Shown here one piece after another: positions 1 through 12,075 of a DNA stretch of 64,000 bases. The notes under the pieces are model-generated. The model made no database searches. It was not told the DNA's origin and worked only from the letters and a program-made list of their open reading frames with translations. This stretch comes from Vanessa cardui (Eukaryota; Arthropoda; Insecta; Lepidoptera; Nymphalidae). Numbering within the stretch: position 1 is the stretch's first letter; every line of letters starts with the position of its first letter. The DNA is taken from contig NC_061138.1 of assembly GCF_905220365.1 (NCBI RefSeq), positions 1,426,001 to 1,490,000 of the forward strand. Direction: 5' to 3'. A program made the translations under genes and the position numbers.

Positions 1-83
1 TGAAATAAATTATTGTTAAAAATATTTATTTAATGCAAAATTAATTCCTTCTTCTAGAAGTTTCACCGAAAAAGTTAGTGACG

Positions 84-170
84 TTTTTTATGGCATCGGT
101 AAGTGGACGAGCAAAAGCTGATGGAAACTGATGGAAACTGATCAACATTGCCCATGGACATTTCTTACAT
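84..170 (-). mobile_element. G-type LINE 3' tail remnant
   Basis: TTTTTTATGGCATCGG, GGACGAGCAAAAGCTGATGG and TTGCCCATGGACAT follow the reversed G tail. A 12-base piece (CTGATGGAAACT) is duplicated in tandem. Confidence 0.5.
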
Positions 171-884
171 AACCAATGCACTTTCAACTTCAGGAACTGA
201 GATGTTTCTTGAAATGGTCCTTGTCCCACGAGCGCACATTAAACTAGACCACATCAATACACAATATTGAGGTTAAGAGGAAGACTAAATGAGGAGTTAC
301 CTATCCAGATTGCACGAAGCCCTTTCATATAAAAATGGAATTTATTTGACCAGAAATACTTCAGGCGCATGAATTTACATCCACTCCAAAGCGCAATACT
401 GTAAACAATATAAAACTTTCAAAATAGCCATTGAAATTCCTAACAGAACAACCCAATAATTGATCCAGAATTTTAATTCAAGTGTTCTTGATCTACAACC
501 TAGACCAGTGAACTAACGAGAATTATCAATGTATATTAATAAAATATATTATGCATGTGACATACCAAATAACTTAGTTACGTATTTTCCTGACAACGGA
601 AACAAAGTTCTGGTCGCGAAGATACTAGGCAGGCGTGTAACATTGGACACAAAACAATACCATTTTGTTTGTTATTTTATGTTTATTGCCTGTTTCCACG
701 CGCTGCTTAACAATATCTGAAGATATGGTAACGGATTAATTTAAGCGATTCCATCGCTAAATATAGTCCAGTCCGCCTTATATGATATTCAGTTGAGATG
801 TTAATCAAAATTTAATTTTACAAAAATCAAAGCCATAACCCGAAAATGTCTTATAAGCTCGCTAGTACTAAGCTAGGGCTCCGT
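171..884. other. Unassigned AT-rich DNA
   Basis: I see no gene, repeat match or RNA here; small ORFs look random. Confidence 0.5.
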
Positions 885-1095
885 TTGAGGAGAAGGTTTG
901 AAGGTCATTTCCCTACATTTTTCCAATATAATTGACGATACACATGTAGAAGAATATCATCGAAACACCTGCGGCTTTCCTGGTGATGTTTTCAGCGGCG
1001 AGCAGGAGAATAATTATAAACACAAATTAAGTACATAAAAACGCATGGTTTGAGTCTGCCATCATCAGTTAAAATGCTTATTCTAACCATAGGAT
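885..1095 (-). mobile_element. SINE A, degraded
   Basis: GAGGAGAAGGTTTG, TTTTCAGCGGCGAGCA, TTATAAACACAAATTAAG and a decayed B box and A box in reverse order. Confidence 0.5.
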
Positions 1096-1726
1096 ACCCA
1101 TATATTTACATGTGAAAGCAGATGATACAATATAATTTGAACCAATAAAAAAACCAAACAGAAAATTAATTACAGATATGCAAATTTATTTCAAATTGTC
1201 TGTATTCATTTATTCCAAAGCGATGCCGCTACGTACAACATTCTAGTATGAAATGAACGCCATAACTTCGTTAGAAACAAACAACAAAAAAACTAACAGG
1301 CTATTACTAGAATACTTTTATAGGAATAAAAAAAACCTTTGCTGCGGTATCGACACACGATATCGAAGTGTAACTTTGTAATTCCATTCGAAGTTTATTA
1401 TTCGTTGAAATAATGTATCGGCGTTAATAAAGTTTCGCTTTAAAATTCAACACAAACCAGAATGATTAAAGCACAATGCGAGCAACATTATTAATTTTGC
1501 TTTAGAGTGCAAGGCTTTCCATTATTTTTATTATTATAGGTATATGGTAATATTAGTGTGACTCCCTTGTGGGTCGAGTAGGAAGTTATAATGACGTAGA
1601 TCCCGAAGTAATATGTTCAAGCCTCAGATCAGGCCGATCGAAATTCATAGGTTATAGTATTAAAATACTTAGAAACAGAACAGAGTCTGAATGTTGGAAG
1701 TATGTATGTACCATACATTATACATT

Positions 1727-1800
1727 GAGCCGAAATGGCAAAGTGGTTAGATGATGTGCACCTTAACCGATGTACGATGGTAAAGGATGAAGCAACGTGG
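1727..1800 (+). mobile_element. SINE A head fragment
   Basis: GAGCCGAAATGGCAAAGTGG keeps the tRNA-like A box; the B box is lost. Confidence 0.45.
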
Positions 1801-1961
1801 AGAAGTAAACTCCGAACAATTTCCTTAAAGTGTGATGACGGCTTAGTCTTACATTGAGACACTTTCAGACTGTTACTACTTAATTTAATACTAAAGACTT
1901 AACAACACTAAATGCTTAAATATATATATATACAAATATGAACTAAAACTAATTACTGTAT

Positions 1962-2160
1962 ACATCTTGACCGCGTGGAATGGTGGCAAGAATGCTAGCA
2001 GCATTTACCCCCTTGAATCGCAATTCCGATCCTCTGGGCAAAAAACGAACCAGCCCTCCTGTCACCAGTGGAGGCAATGAGGCGAGGTGTTATACTTTTG
2101 AAGAAGCTTTTTGCACCACTTCTCCAAGGGCCAAGCGTTTCGACAGCAAATGTTAATAAA
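1962..2160 (-). mobile_element. Non-LTR retrotransposon ORF2 C-terminal fragment
   Basis: The minus strand encodes TFAVETLGPWRSGAKSF, PRLIASTGDRRAGSFFAQRI and GIAIQGG, then a one-base frameshift. ETLGP, TGD/E-x-R and F-x-x-QR-(I/L)-x-IA-x-Q-x-G recur at the end of a class of LINE reverse transcriptases. Confidence 0.65.
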
Positions 2161-2408
2161 TGAGTATTTTTATTTAATACTAATTCTACTACTGCTACAG
2201 TCCCATGCCTTGAAAAGCACGCAAAATTTTGTTAGTAGAATGTATGATAACTGGGCGGTGACCCAAGGTCAACATCGGTTTGGAACTGTTTGAGTAAGTT
2301 TGATTTCCGCCACGTGATCAACACACGTGCACGGTTTTCGACACGCGTGATATCGTTTCAATTTTCAATTCCAATTTTTGTGTTATATGAACTTCTGTAA
2401 TTGTAAAA

Positions 2409-2650
2409 GAGCAGATATGGCCCAGTGGTTAGAATGCTTACATGTTAACCGATGATTGCGGGTTCAAACTCAGGCAAGCACCATTGTGTATTCCTGTGCC
2501 TAATTTGTGTTTATAATTCATCTCGTGGTCTGTGGTGAAGGAAAACATCACGAGGACATCAGCATGTGTTTCATTTCATAGAAATTCTTACACATGTGTA
2601 TTCCACCAACCTGTATTGGAACAGCGTGGTGGAATATGTTAACAGTGTAC
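2409..2650 (+). mobile_element. SINE A
   Basis: A box TGGCCCAGTGGTTAG, B box GGGTTCAAACTC, then the family body; the 3' end is truncated. Confidence 0.8.
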
Positions 2651-3084
2651 CGGCCGATTGTTGTTTAAAGTATTAAGTACCTTATCATAGATTTTATACA
2701 TTTTAGTAAGACCATACGAGGTTTATACCCAAACAAACAGTAGTCCTATGTTTATGTCTAGCCTATCGTAACAAATAGACAGCACAAAACATTACATCTT
2801 TTTAAAAAATGGCTTGGTATTATTGGACAAATCTAGCACTACGAGCGCTCATTGGTCAATTTCCCGTCAGTCAATTCCGTCCCTTGAAAATGTTACCGTT
2901 CGAAATTCAAATTGAAGGGAATTATAATTGGTAAAATTCTGAGATACTCATACGTAATATAAAATACAATTGAATCGAATTAAGAACACTTTTTTCATAG
3001 TCGATAAAACGAGGACATGTTTGTTTTAATATGCATTTTGCACTCGCATAGCTATGAGTGGACGAAATCTATAAAGTAGTAGCC

Positions 3085-3372
3085 TTTAAATTTCCCACTG
3101 CTGGGCTAACGGCCTCCTCTCGAAGGTAAGGTGAGAGTTTGGAACATATTCCACCACGCTGTTCCAGTGCGGGTTGGTGGAACGCACATGTGGTAGAATT
3201 TCAATTAAATTAGACACATGCAGGTTTTCTCATGAAGTTTTCCTTCACCGCCAAGCACGAGATGAATTATCAACACTAATTAAGCACATCTATACAGTGG
3301 TGCTTGCCTGGGTTTGAACCCGCAATCATCGGTTAAGATGCACGCGTTCTAACCACTGGGCCATCTCAGCTC
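3085..3372 (-). mobile_element. SINE A
   Basis: Near full length: TTTCCCACTGCTGGGCTAA at the 3' end, GGTTTGAACCCGCAATCATC (B box) and CCACTGGGCCATCTCAGCTC (A box). Confidence 0.85.
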
Positions 3373-3550
3373 CAAGAAGGAATCTATATTGATTTATAAA
3401 TCAGTTCGACATATGATATTTTACACAATATGTGCTGGTGATAATAATTAAAGCAAAGATTGAGAAAGCGGTGCTGTTGGATTCGCTAGGATCGTCCGGT
3501 ATCCAAGTCGGACGTAATCTCAAGTCCGCTACAAACATTTATACTTGTAA

Positions 3551-3727
3551 AATCAAAATCTAAATAAACTTTATTCAAGTGGGCTTTACAAGCACTTTTG
3601 AATCGTCATTTAACAATTAAGTGAAGCTACGACCGGATCGGAAAAAAGATTCTACCGAGAAGAACCGGCAAGAAACTCAGTAGTTACTCTTTATCACCAT
3701 TTAAAAAAATACAGTCATGTTAATTAA
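3551..3727 (-). mobile_element. LINE D 3' end
   Basis: AAATAAACTTTATTCAAGTG, GAATCGTCATTTAACAATTA and AACCGGCAAGAAACTCAG mark the reversed D 3' UTR. Confidence 0.75.
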
Positions 3728-4187
3728 ACTTAATGTATTTAAACTTTGCTAAGTTAACATAAAAGTAGTATATAGTTACGTAAGTATATGTGATAATGTG
3801 TTTGTATATAATAGTATAAATTAATTGAAACATTTTTGATTGTTGTGTTTATATATTTTAAAAATGACATATTTATTATATACATACATATGTCTATACT
3901 AATGTGTAAAAAATAGATACATACGTATCTTTAAGGTAAGTTAACAATTAAATAATAAGATTTTTAAATTTATTAGTACTGGAAGCTTTTTTAATCAGCT
4001 ATAACACTCTATTTTTATTTATTTATTTCTGAATTAATAAGACTATTATAGTCACAAACAATATTGCCCAAATTTTTGTTCCATTTGTAAGATTATAATA
4101 TAATTACTCCCAAAGTTTCATCAAAATACCTTCCACTATATAATTAAAAGCAATCTTAGATCATAATTAATACTTTAATTACCGTAC

Positions 4188-4233
4188 CTTCGATAGTATC
4201 TTCATTGTCCGTTTCGACAATTTTCAAATTCAT
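4188..4233 (-). CDS. Candidate short first coding exon
   Basis: On the minus strand an ATG at 4233 opens MNLKIVETDNEDTIE, then GAAG|GTACGG, a possible donor leaving phase 1. The upstream side (4234-4420) is free of repeats and contains a CpG-containing patch (about 4330-4375) that could be a promoter. It resembles the candidate exon near 51.5 kb in length, phase and acidic sequence. No downstream exon was found. Confidence 0.25.
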
Positions 4234-4847
4234 TTTCACTTTTTAAACAATTAACTTTAACAACAACATTTAAAAGTAATTCATATCTATTTAAATTTAA
4301 GTTAAGTCTAAATTTGTGATGTGATTGTTAGTATATTTATTTCGCGAAGTTTTGGAGGGAAAACGCGTCCAGCGACACAACCTCTCCCATCCAGGCTCAA
4401 TTGTCTACTAACTTTAATAGGGCTGTGAAAATGGTCGCAAGACAAAATAGGAGCGGGAAAATGAAGGCCACGAATAATTGAACAGATTATTATTATTTAT
4501 TTTTTTTTCTATCCTCACCTTTGCATGGCACTGGTCCTTTTACTATTCATCCTTATTTAATGCAAAATTAAAACTCATCCGATACAAACTGCCAAACTTT
4601 AAAATTTATATTTTAAGTATCGGTGCATTTTATCTGACCATTAATTAATTTTACATGTATAAGTCCCTAGAGGCTTCAAGTTTATTTGTATGATGACTAT
4701 TATCGAAATGAAAAACTACCTTTCGCTCTCCGTAAATTAATGTAATGGATCGGTATGCAATATAATAAGTATGCAGATGTTTTTAGTCAAACATTGAGTA
4801 AAAAAATATTATGAATTTCTTCAGTTGGACAGAGTAGGTAAGAGAAG

Positions 4848-5037
4848 GTTGGAGTATACTCCAACAGGTTGCTGCTACGAGTTGGTGGATACTCGTGTAC
4901 TATCATGTAGGTTGCTGTTACGTTTTGAAATAAATTATAAAGGCAAATGAATCAGAAGAAATGGTAGCGTACTACCCGATTTGAACCAGCATTCATTGAT
5001 TAAGATCCACGTGAATGACTAGGCCCCACCTCAGCTC
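4848..5037 (-). mobile_element. SINE A, degraded
   Basis: AGAGAAGGTTGGAGTATACT, TTTGAACCAGC and CACCTCAGCTC keep the order of the family. Confidence 0.5.
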
Positions 5038-5097
5038 TTAAAAATGGATTCTGATTGAGTTTACATTTTTTTATGTTATAGACGTGTTATAGAAATG

Positions 5098-5180
5098 ATA
5101 ACCACCGCCCATGGACATCTGCAACTTTCCGGGGGCTTGCAGGTACATTACCGATCTTTTAGAAAGGGTACGCTCTTTGT
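5098..5180 (-). mobile_element. G-type LINE 3' fragment
   Basis: CACCGCCCATGGACATCTGC, GGGGGCTTGCAGGTACATTA and CTTTTAGAAAGG match the reversed G 3' end. Confidence 0.6.
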
Positions 5181-5679
5181 ACACTAAATTTAGTTTTTAT
5201 AATATATTATTAAGTTCGACAAACGGGTACCAAAAGCATAATGCGAGAGTCAAAGGCACCTCCTTAAAAGTAAATAATATCTACATGGAACATTCCATAC
5301 ACTGTCCATATGAACCAAGATGTTTCACCTCTGCCATTTTTCTAAAGAATGTTCATTATTAGAATCAGTCGATGGTTTCTATCTGGCGTTGATCATATAC
5401 ACCATGAACTTAATGGATTTATTAAATATAATAAGAATTAAAATTAATCTCTCTTGCGCATCAAATTAACCTCATGTTACAAGGTTATGAAATACATCTT
5501 GCACTCTCAGAGGAATTGCCTAGACCTTGGATATTCTGTAAAGGCACTTGTTGTAGTAACGATATTTTAAATGTCAGCATATTATTTTGCCATTAATTTA
5601 TTACATAGTCTTTAACAAAATAAAAGGCTATATGTTCAAACAATAAAGTTGTGTGTAGTGGGGAGTAAGAAATATTAAG
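5181..5679. other. Unassigned AT-rich DNA
   Basis: Nothing recognised. Confidence 0.5.
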
Positions 5680-5875
5680 CTAGTTGCTAGCTGTCGATCG
5701 CGGCTACGTTCGCTTTTTAGGGATTTGGTTGTGTTATGTGTTAGGCAAAAAAGTAGCCTTCCTTCCCTGGAGTTCAAACCTGCTACACACCAAATCTCGT
5801 TCAATTCGATTCAGTGTTTTGGCAGTGAAAGAGCGACAGGCAGACAAAGTTACTTTCACATTTATAATATGAGTA
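5680..5875. mobile_element. Short dispersed repeat, Helitron-like
   Basis: TGTTAGGCAAAAAAGTAGCC, TTTTGGCAGTGAAAGAGCGA and CAGACAAAGTTACTTTCACA recur at 31.3 kb. The class is uncertain. Confidence 0.5.
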
Positions 5876-6117
5876 TAGATTCCTTATTTGAGTCATGAAC
5901 TTTCAGAACTAAGTATGTCCCTTGTGCGTTTTGTAACACCGACTTACTTAGTCTTCGAACTGCAATATATCAATAATAAGTATTACTGTTGGTGATGATC
6001 TTGGTTTGGTAGCAGCAGTTTAAAAATTAGCCTTTATTACATGCATTGGACAAGAGTCCAAAAAAAGAGAAGATCGCCTATAAAGTCCAATGTGAATTTG
6101 TAAGTATTTGTTCTCCT

Positions 6118-6350
6118 TGTGACGACCTCTGTGGTCGAGTGGTGTGAACACCGGTTTTCATGGGTACGCCACTCGATCCCGGGTTGGATTCCCGGCCGAT
6201 TCGATGAAGATTACCATCTGTTTTCTATGTTGTCTTGGGTCTGGGTGTTTGTGATACCGTCGTTACTAATGTTTTTCCATAACACAAGTGCTTTAGCTAC
6301 TTACATTGGGATCAGAGTAATGTATGTGATATTGTCTCATATTTATTTAT
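6118..6350 (+). mobile_element. SINE C
   Basis: A box TGGTCGAGTGGTGTG, B box GGGTTGGATTCCC, body CTTGGGTCTGGGTGTTTGTG, end GATCAGAGTAATGTATGTGA. The ORF across it is not a gene. Confidence 0.85.
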
Positions 6351-7490
6351 TATCTTTACAGTACATAAAAGGTCATATGTCTTTGCTTATCCTATATATA
6401 GTTCCAGCTTCCTAAGTGCACTAGCAGCGGAACTCAACAAAGCCATATCGTTTATCTAACTGACGCTGTTTAAACAACGTCCATCAACTGAGCATTCGAC
6501 ACCGATGTTAGTAAACTCTACTAGGAACTGATTTATTTAGCAATGCGACCTTCTTTCACCATATTTCTTACTTTTTTTTGCATCGAAAATCTCATCGTAC
6601 AAATATTCGAAACTAGAATTCTTATTTAAAACTGCGTGTGGTATTTTAGACCGTGTCGTGTGAATATAACGCAAATGTCATTCTTATCTGCTAGATCAAA
6701 GGCCTTCGAGATAAGTTCATTTGTAGATGACTTTGCCACTCTAACAAATTGTAAAAAAACACTAGCATTTCCAGACATTCTTGGTATTCAGTTTTGGTTG
6801 TTTTTCCATTAAAATAAAACGTCAGACGGATCGCACAGAACATTAAAGTGAAGTAAGAAAAGGGAATACAAAATCAGATAGCAAAACGACTCCTCTATTT
6901 GTTAATACGTCAAAAATATTAATTAAGGCCCAAAAAGTTTTAATTAATTTAATCATACCACTAATTACTTGACTGGAACATATGTTCATTATTATTAGGA
7001 CTGTACTAAAAATGAACGAATTTTTAAAATAACATTGGTTATTAACCACAGGTAAGCTTATTAATTTATCCACGACTAGATGTGCTTGCGACTTTGTACG
7101 TATTTGAAAATTGACAAAAAATATATTGTTGTAGGCTAAGTTAATCCTAATACATTATCTTTCTAATAATGACAATCCCGTCAACATCGAGCCCGCTGTT
7201 TCAGAGATTAACCGGAACAAACAGGCAGACAGACAAAAATTGAAAAAAGTAATTTCGGTATATGTACCGTTTCGATAAATGTGTTAAGGGAGAAGAGGTT
7301 ATTTTAATATTACAGACACTCCAGCTTTATTATATGTATCAGTATTTGTAATTTTCTTTCTTAGTTTCAGACCGAAAACTTTTAGACTAATGGCACAATT
7401 TTGAACACTAATATTGCCTACACTCGTGATGAGCTCTTGTCTGGTTCATTTCACGCACGGAGAATCAAAAAAAGGATTTAATAGTGTATA
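6351..7490. other. Unassigned DNA with a repeat-like strip
   Basis: Mostly featureless. 7160-7300 (CAGGCAGACAGACAAAAATT) resembles dispersed strips at 23.3 and 50.6 kb (CAGACAGGCAAAAATATCC; GTTCCGGCTAATCTCTGG, reversed) but its limits are unclear. Confidence 0.4.
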
Positions 7491-7744
7491 TGTTACAGTC
7501 ATAGTGATTAAATAGCTATTATACATAATGACTGGTCATTATATATAATGGCCAAATTCAGTAGACAAGGTAATAAATTAATCACTTTGTCTGGACATTA
7601 TTCATAATAACGTGTCAAAGTTAGTCAAAGTATAAATACGGTCTAGCCGACTTGTTAACTTTATGCAAGGAATCAGTTCACTGTCTGCAAAGAAACGTTT
7701 TTTACAATAGATACCGTTCCTCAACATGAAGTTGCCATCAGGGT

Positions 7745-7894
7745 ATGTGCAAAAAAGAGTCACATCTTGGCGGCCAAGGATTTCAGAATTGCAACTGTAC
7801 TAGAGAATGCGTTTCAAATAGGTGTAAATGTAAAAAGTCAAACCTCATGTGTAACTCAAAATGTCACAAGAGCCTTACTTGTAAGAATAAATAA
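7745..7894 (+). CDS. 49-residue Cys-rich ORF inside the TIR element
   Basis: The frame is open from 7730; the first ATG is at 7745. The protein has the pattern C-x-C-x3-C-x4-C-x-C-x6-C-x3-C-x5-C and ends CHKSLTCKNK. From memory of the family, this spacing recalls the Cys-rich tail of integrase-like proteins related to KRBA2/SCAND3. No DDE catalytic core precedes it, so this is either the remnant of a longer transposase or a stand-alone small metal-binding protein. An upstream ATG at 7726 opens a different 25-codon frame. Confidence 0.5.
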   Translation: MCKKESHLGGQGFQNCNCTRECVSNRCKCKKSNLMCNSKCHKSLTCKNK

Positions 7895-8265
7895 TAATTA
7901 TGACCTGGTTAATTAAAGTCAGTTCGTTTTAAAAACTTTATTATTTTTGTCTTTATTGGGTGTTGATCCCTGTGTTTTTATTTTTTTATTTTTGTTTTAA
8001 AGCCAGCGAGCTTTAAATTTAATTTATAAATTAAAGTTAAATAACTTTATAACAATGTTAATTGACGTGAAATTACTACCTTATGTTATTTTAATTTTTT
8101 AAATAATCTTTATGATTAATTAAGGCAAATTGAAATATAATTTTATAATTTTAAACGCATACCTACATGTTTTATTACATTATCCAAGTCATCGAAGATA
8201 TTATATATAAAAGCTACTTAATGTGATTAATTTTGTGTTCATCATCACTTTAACCAAACTGAGTA

Positions 8266-8303
8266 GATATTATGTATAATGGCTAGCCATTATACATAAT
8301 ATC
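8266..8303. repeat. 38-bp perfect palindrome
   Basis: Perfectly self-complementary, centred on GGCTAGCC with flanking ATTATGTATAAT arms. It lies in the right subterminal region of the TIR element, and a diverged form occurs on the left (about 7516-7552). Confidence 0.9.
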
Positions 8304-8869
8304 CAGATTTATTACTTTGGCTGTAACATATATAGCATTATGCTTAAATACAATAATAATATGCGTGCATATATATACTTTATCCTAATCGAGATATTGC
8401 GTTTCTTATATGCTCAAACTGAAATGAATGACTGATTAAAAGCTTAGTTTAGTTTTTGGGTTTCGGAAAAAATATTTTCAGGACTCGAGAACGACCGGCG
8501 ACGTAAGAAACTCAACGGGTATATAAAATTGCTTACAATTTTCAATATAATCAAGAAGATGGCCATGAAACGGTCACTACGTTTCCAGGGCGCTTGATCT
8601 ACTATAATAACATTTTGTACACAATAGTTCCTTTAAAATTTTTAAATTTTGCTTCGGTAGCAATCTGAACGCTTTCTGTGATCCCATCGTAAAACCCTAT
8701 ACCGTAAACATTGCCCCACAAATGAGTCGCTTACTGACTATGCAATCAAGTATCAAAAGAATTCTGTAAAAAAATCTTGTTCAGCTTTTATATTTTTGTT
8801 ATAAATATAAAACCTTTTTGTTTCACCATAAGATGAATTGTTTATATTTTTCGAATAAATAAATAAAAT

Positions 8870-9098
8870 AAAATATGAGACAACATCACATACATTACTC
8901 TGATCCCAATGTAAGTAGCTAAAACACTTGTGTTATGGAAAATCAGAAGTAACGAAGGTACCACAGATACCCAGACCCAAGGCAACATAGAAAACTTATG
9001 ATAATCTACATTGACTCGGCCGGGAATCGAACCCAGGACCTCGGAGTGAGTATCCATGAAAACCGATGTACATACCACTCGACCACGGAGGTCGTCAA
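8870..9098 (-). mobile_element. SINE C
   Basis: Full length in reverse, with CGGGAATCGAACCC (B box) and ACCACTCGACCACGGAGGTC (A box). Confidence 0.85.
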
Positions 9099-9423
9099 GT
9101 CGTCGTAAATCGACTTAAATACTTAATATGCACAATCCTGTCATGGATCTGATTTAAATTATCTTAATAAACTTATGACAAAACCGAATAAATTTAATTT
9201 TAAGTAAGAATATTTCTTTAATCATCAATGTCTAAGGGGCTTAAGTATTTAATTTGCAACAAATCAGAACCTCATTAGGGTAGATACCTTTTTTTAACGT
9301 AGTTATTGAGTCTTCATAATTGATTTCATATTAAAATTTTTTCATCTGCAAGTTTTAATATTTAACCTTTAAAAAATCTTCTATGATTAAACGGATTGCT
9401 AATTTGTATGAATTTAGTTGTTT

Positions 9424-9482
9424 ATGTTGTCTTGAGTCTGGGTGTTTGTGGTACCGTCGTTACTTCTGATTTTCCATACCAC
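9424..9482 (+). mobile_element. SINE C middle fragment
   Basis: TTGTCTTGAGTCTGGGTGTT and TTACTTCTGATTTTCCATAC. Confidence 0.75.
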
Positions 9483-9505
9483 GAATTAACGTACATAAAG
9501 TAGTA

Positions 9506-9609
9506 ACAGCCTGTACATTTCCCACTGCTGAGATAAGGCCTCCTCTTCCATTAAGGAGAGGGTTTGGAACATATTCCACCACGCTGTTCCAATGCGGGTT
9601 GGTGGAATA
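9506..9609 (-). mobile_element. SINE A 3' part
   Basis: TTTCCCACTGCTGAGATAAG to GGGTTGGTGGAATA; the tRNA-like head is missing. It lies just after a family C piece. Confidence 0.8.
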
Positions 9610-9704
9610 ACGTACATTAACGTACATAATACTTATGAAATAAGAAGTATACTTTCTCCAAACAGTGCTACCTACTAGATCCAATATGAAACATCAAACT
9701 CAAA

Positions 9705-9908
9705 TAAATAAATAAATATAAGACAACATTACATACATTACTCTGATCCCAATGTAAGTAGCTGAAGCACTTCTAGTATGGAAAATTAGTAGTAATGACG
9801 GTACATAAACACCCAAACCCAAGACAACATAGAAAACTAATGATAATCTACATCGACTCGGCCGGGAATCGAACCCGGGGGACCTCGGAGTGGCATACCC
9901 ATTAAAAC
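9705..9908 (-). mobile_element. SINE C, head truncated
   Basis: TAAGACAACATTACATACAT to CGGGAATCGAACCC; the A box is missing. Confidence 0.8.
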
Positions 9909-10525
9909 GTCACCAATGTTAGTGTATATTTCAACTTGAAAATGTACAGACCCTTCCACTTTATATCATTATGTATGAACTTTAAACGTAGGAAGTCTTA
10001 TAATTGTTTGTAAATGGTAAGTTATCATTAACACAAGCTGATAATCTTTTATTTTTTATTAAATTATCAAGAGGCAGAACTTGCAAGATATATGTTCGTG
10101 CGCATGTCACAAGAGCCAGTAGGACGGTAAATCTTTGTCACGGTTTGATTGATGCAGAAAACACACGTGGAACAGGTTTTACATTCATCATCTGACTAAT
10201 GAGGTTTGTAGTTTCGCTTTATTCAGTTATATAGAGATTTCAAACAGATTATACACTCTAATACTAATAAAACTGACGTTAAATCAAAGACAAGTCAAAT
10301 CATCAATCAAATCAAATTATGAAGTTTTTAGATGAGATTAATAAGAAATACATTATCATCCCAAAAGTCTAAATCCAAATTATTTGTAAAAAATACTTTG
10401 GTAAAGAAGGCATATTATAATACGCAATTATACAGACGATAAAATTACATGCTAAAATGCGCGATGTTACTTAAATACAATTTAATTTTATTTAAGTAAC
10501 ATAACTATATTTTCAGATCTGACAA

Positions 10526-10616
10526 AGAACAACTACTGAGTTTCTTGCCAATTCCTCTCGACAGAATCGGTGGTAGCTTCACTTAATATAGTTGTTAAAT
10601 GACGATTCACTAAAAT
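10526..10616 (+). mobile_element. LINE D 3' UTR fragment
   Basis: ACTACTGAGTTTCTTGCCA, GGTGGTAGCTTCACTTAAT and ATGACGATTCA match D. Confidence 0.7.
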
Positions 10617-11937
10617 GTTGTATACTGAAATATTAGTAATAGCTTTTTAATATGTTTCACGTTAAATAGCAAAATTTAATTGAACGTAATTTCATATATA
10701 TAAACATTTAGATAAAAATATTTTTTTTATTAATAAAAGAAAGATAATGTATAGACATTATTTTCTTAACAATTGAATTAATCTCCTACCTGTTGCTATA
10801 GAATATTGCTCCAGCTGAAACTTTACAGCGGCAATTTATAACTCTACAATCTAATCTGCTGACGAAGATACTAAGGATTTTGATAAACGCGTTACTCAGT
10901 TATTATTTTTTAAGATGTAATGTGAACCAATGATGCTTTCCTGGTTTCGGGCTTTGTGTACTAGACCATAACGACTCATCGGTATACAGCACGCGGCAAT
11001 CAAACTTTCAATTTCCCGAATCACCGAATTCACAGTCAAATTACAAAATGTATTACTTATTTATTTTATTTAGTTCATACTTTTTTTATTTATTTTAAAC
11101 AACTAGTTTCTGTCTGTACGCGTGGAGGGGAGGGGAGGTCCTATGTCATTTTATGTACCCCTGACGTGTACGTGCTTTTCAATGATCAGTTGACGAGTTA
11201 AGGCATAAAAGAGTAACAAAGAAAGAATCAAACATACGCATTTATAATGTTGAAATTTATAAAACACAAGCTTCAAATCCCGTTTTACCTACAATCACGA
11301 GGAGTTTCGTAACATCCGTTCTTAGCGAATATCTACACCCTATAAGGAACCTACTTACTAAATTTCATGTTTTTCAGTATTCCGTACAGTTCTGGAATTT
11401 CATGATTAACCAGTTGTATTTCGCTTTTATATATAGATTTAGGTTTATACCTTTAAAAGTTATAGTAAAACTTCCTAATAAAAAATCCCTATTTAACAGC
11501 AACAGACCAGACAATACCTAACAAACTTTGCGTCCTCAGCTGTATTATCCGACGTCGCTGAAGGGGACAAAATTGCAGATAAAGCGAGGTTAATACCATC
11601 GACTTAAGTGGAATTACACGGATTTGATGGACGACCTTTGTAGTCCAGCCATTTAGTGCGTTTTAGCGTAATGATAGTGCATTTTAAAACGATACTTACA
11701 TTAGTAGAGCTTACACAGTACTGTCATAATCACTGATGATTTGGTTGATAATAAATATTCAAATAGTTGCAAATCGGAAAATCAAAGGCCACGGTGTGAT
11801 AGAAACTCTGTTCTATCATGTTCGCTAAACTAATTACAAGTTGCAAACGTGCTACAATTACACACTAACTTATGTACAGTAAACATTTTATATATTTATA
11901 AACTTGTGCTATACTTCTACTAGTTCATAAGGCTTGT
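10617..11937. other. Unassigned DNA
   Basis: No gene seen. A short G-run patch (GGAGGGGAGGGGAGG) lies near 11125. Confidence 0.5.
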
Positions 11938-12075
11938 GTGTAAGCCAGAAGGTATATAAAATCTTAGTGGCCAATGTTGGTGGCGTATTGGTGATGTAAG
12001 GAATAGTTCACGTTTCTGACGGTGCCAATGTCCACTGGCGTGTGACCATGTACTTACAAGTAGGCCATTTATCTT
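11938..12075 (-). mobile_element. Repeat B, partial
   Basis: GCCAATGTTGGTGGCGTATT, GATGTAAGGAATAGTTCA and GACCATGTACTTACAAGTAG. Confidence 0.65.

Larger units (their letters stand above)
7491..8338 (+). mobile_element. 848-bp TIR DNA transposon, deletion derivative, integrase-type (Ginger-like) suggested
   Basis: The ends are TGTTACAG and CTGTAACA, and imperfect inverted repeats extend inward for about 80 bases. The element is flanked on both sides by TATA, a likely 4-bp target duplication. The subterminal regions are rich in CATTATACATAAT palindromes. Inside is a TATA-box-like TATAAATA (about 7631) and a Cys-rich ORF that resembles the C-terminus of integrase-like transposases. A 4-bp duplication and TGT ends fit the Ginger group; the assignment is inference. 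Confidence 0.7.

Noticed and set aside
2409..2480. tRNA gene suggested by A and B boxes
   Set aside because: The boxes belong to tRNA-derived SINEs, repeated many times with a common body and no cloverleaf acceptor stem that I could form.
6119..6415. 98-codon ORF with hydrophobic tail
   Set aside because: It lies on SINE C and its flank; the same sequence recurs in reverse at 8.9 kb.
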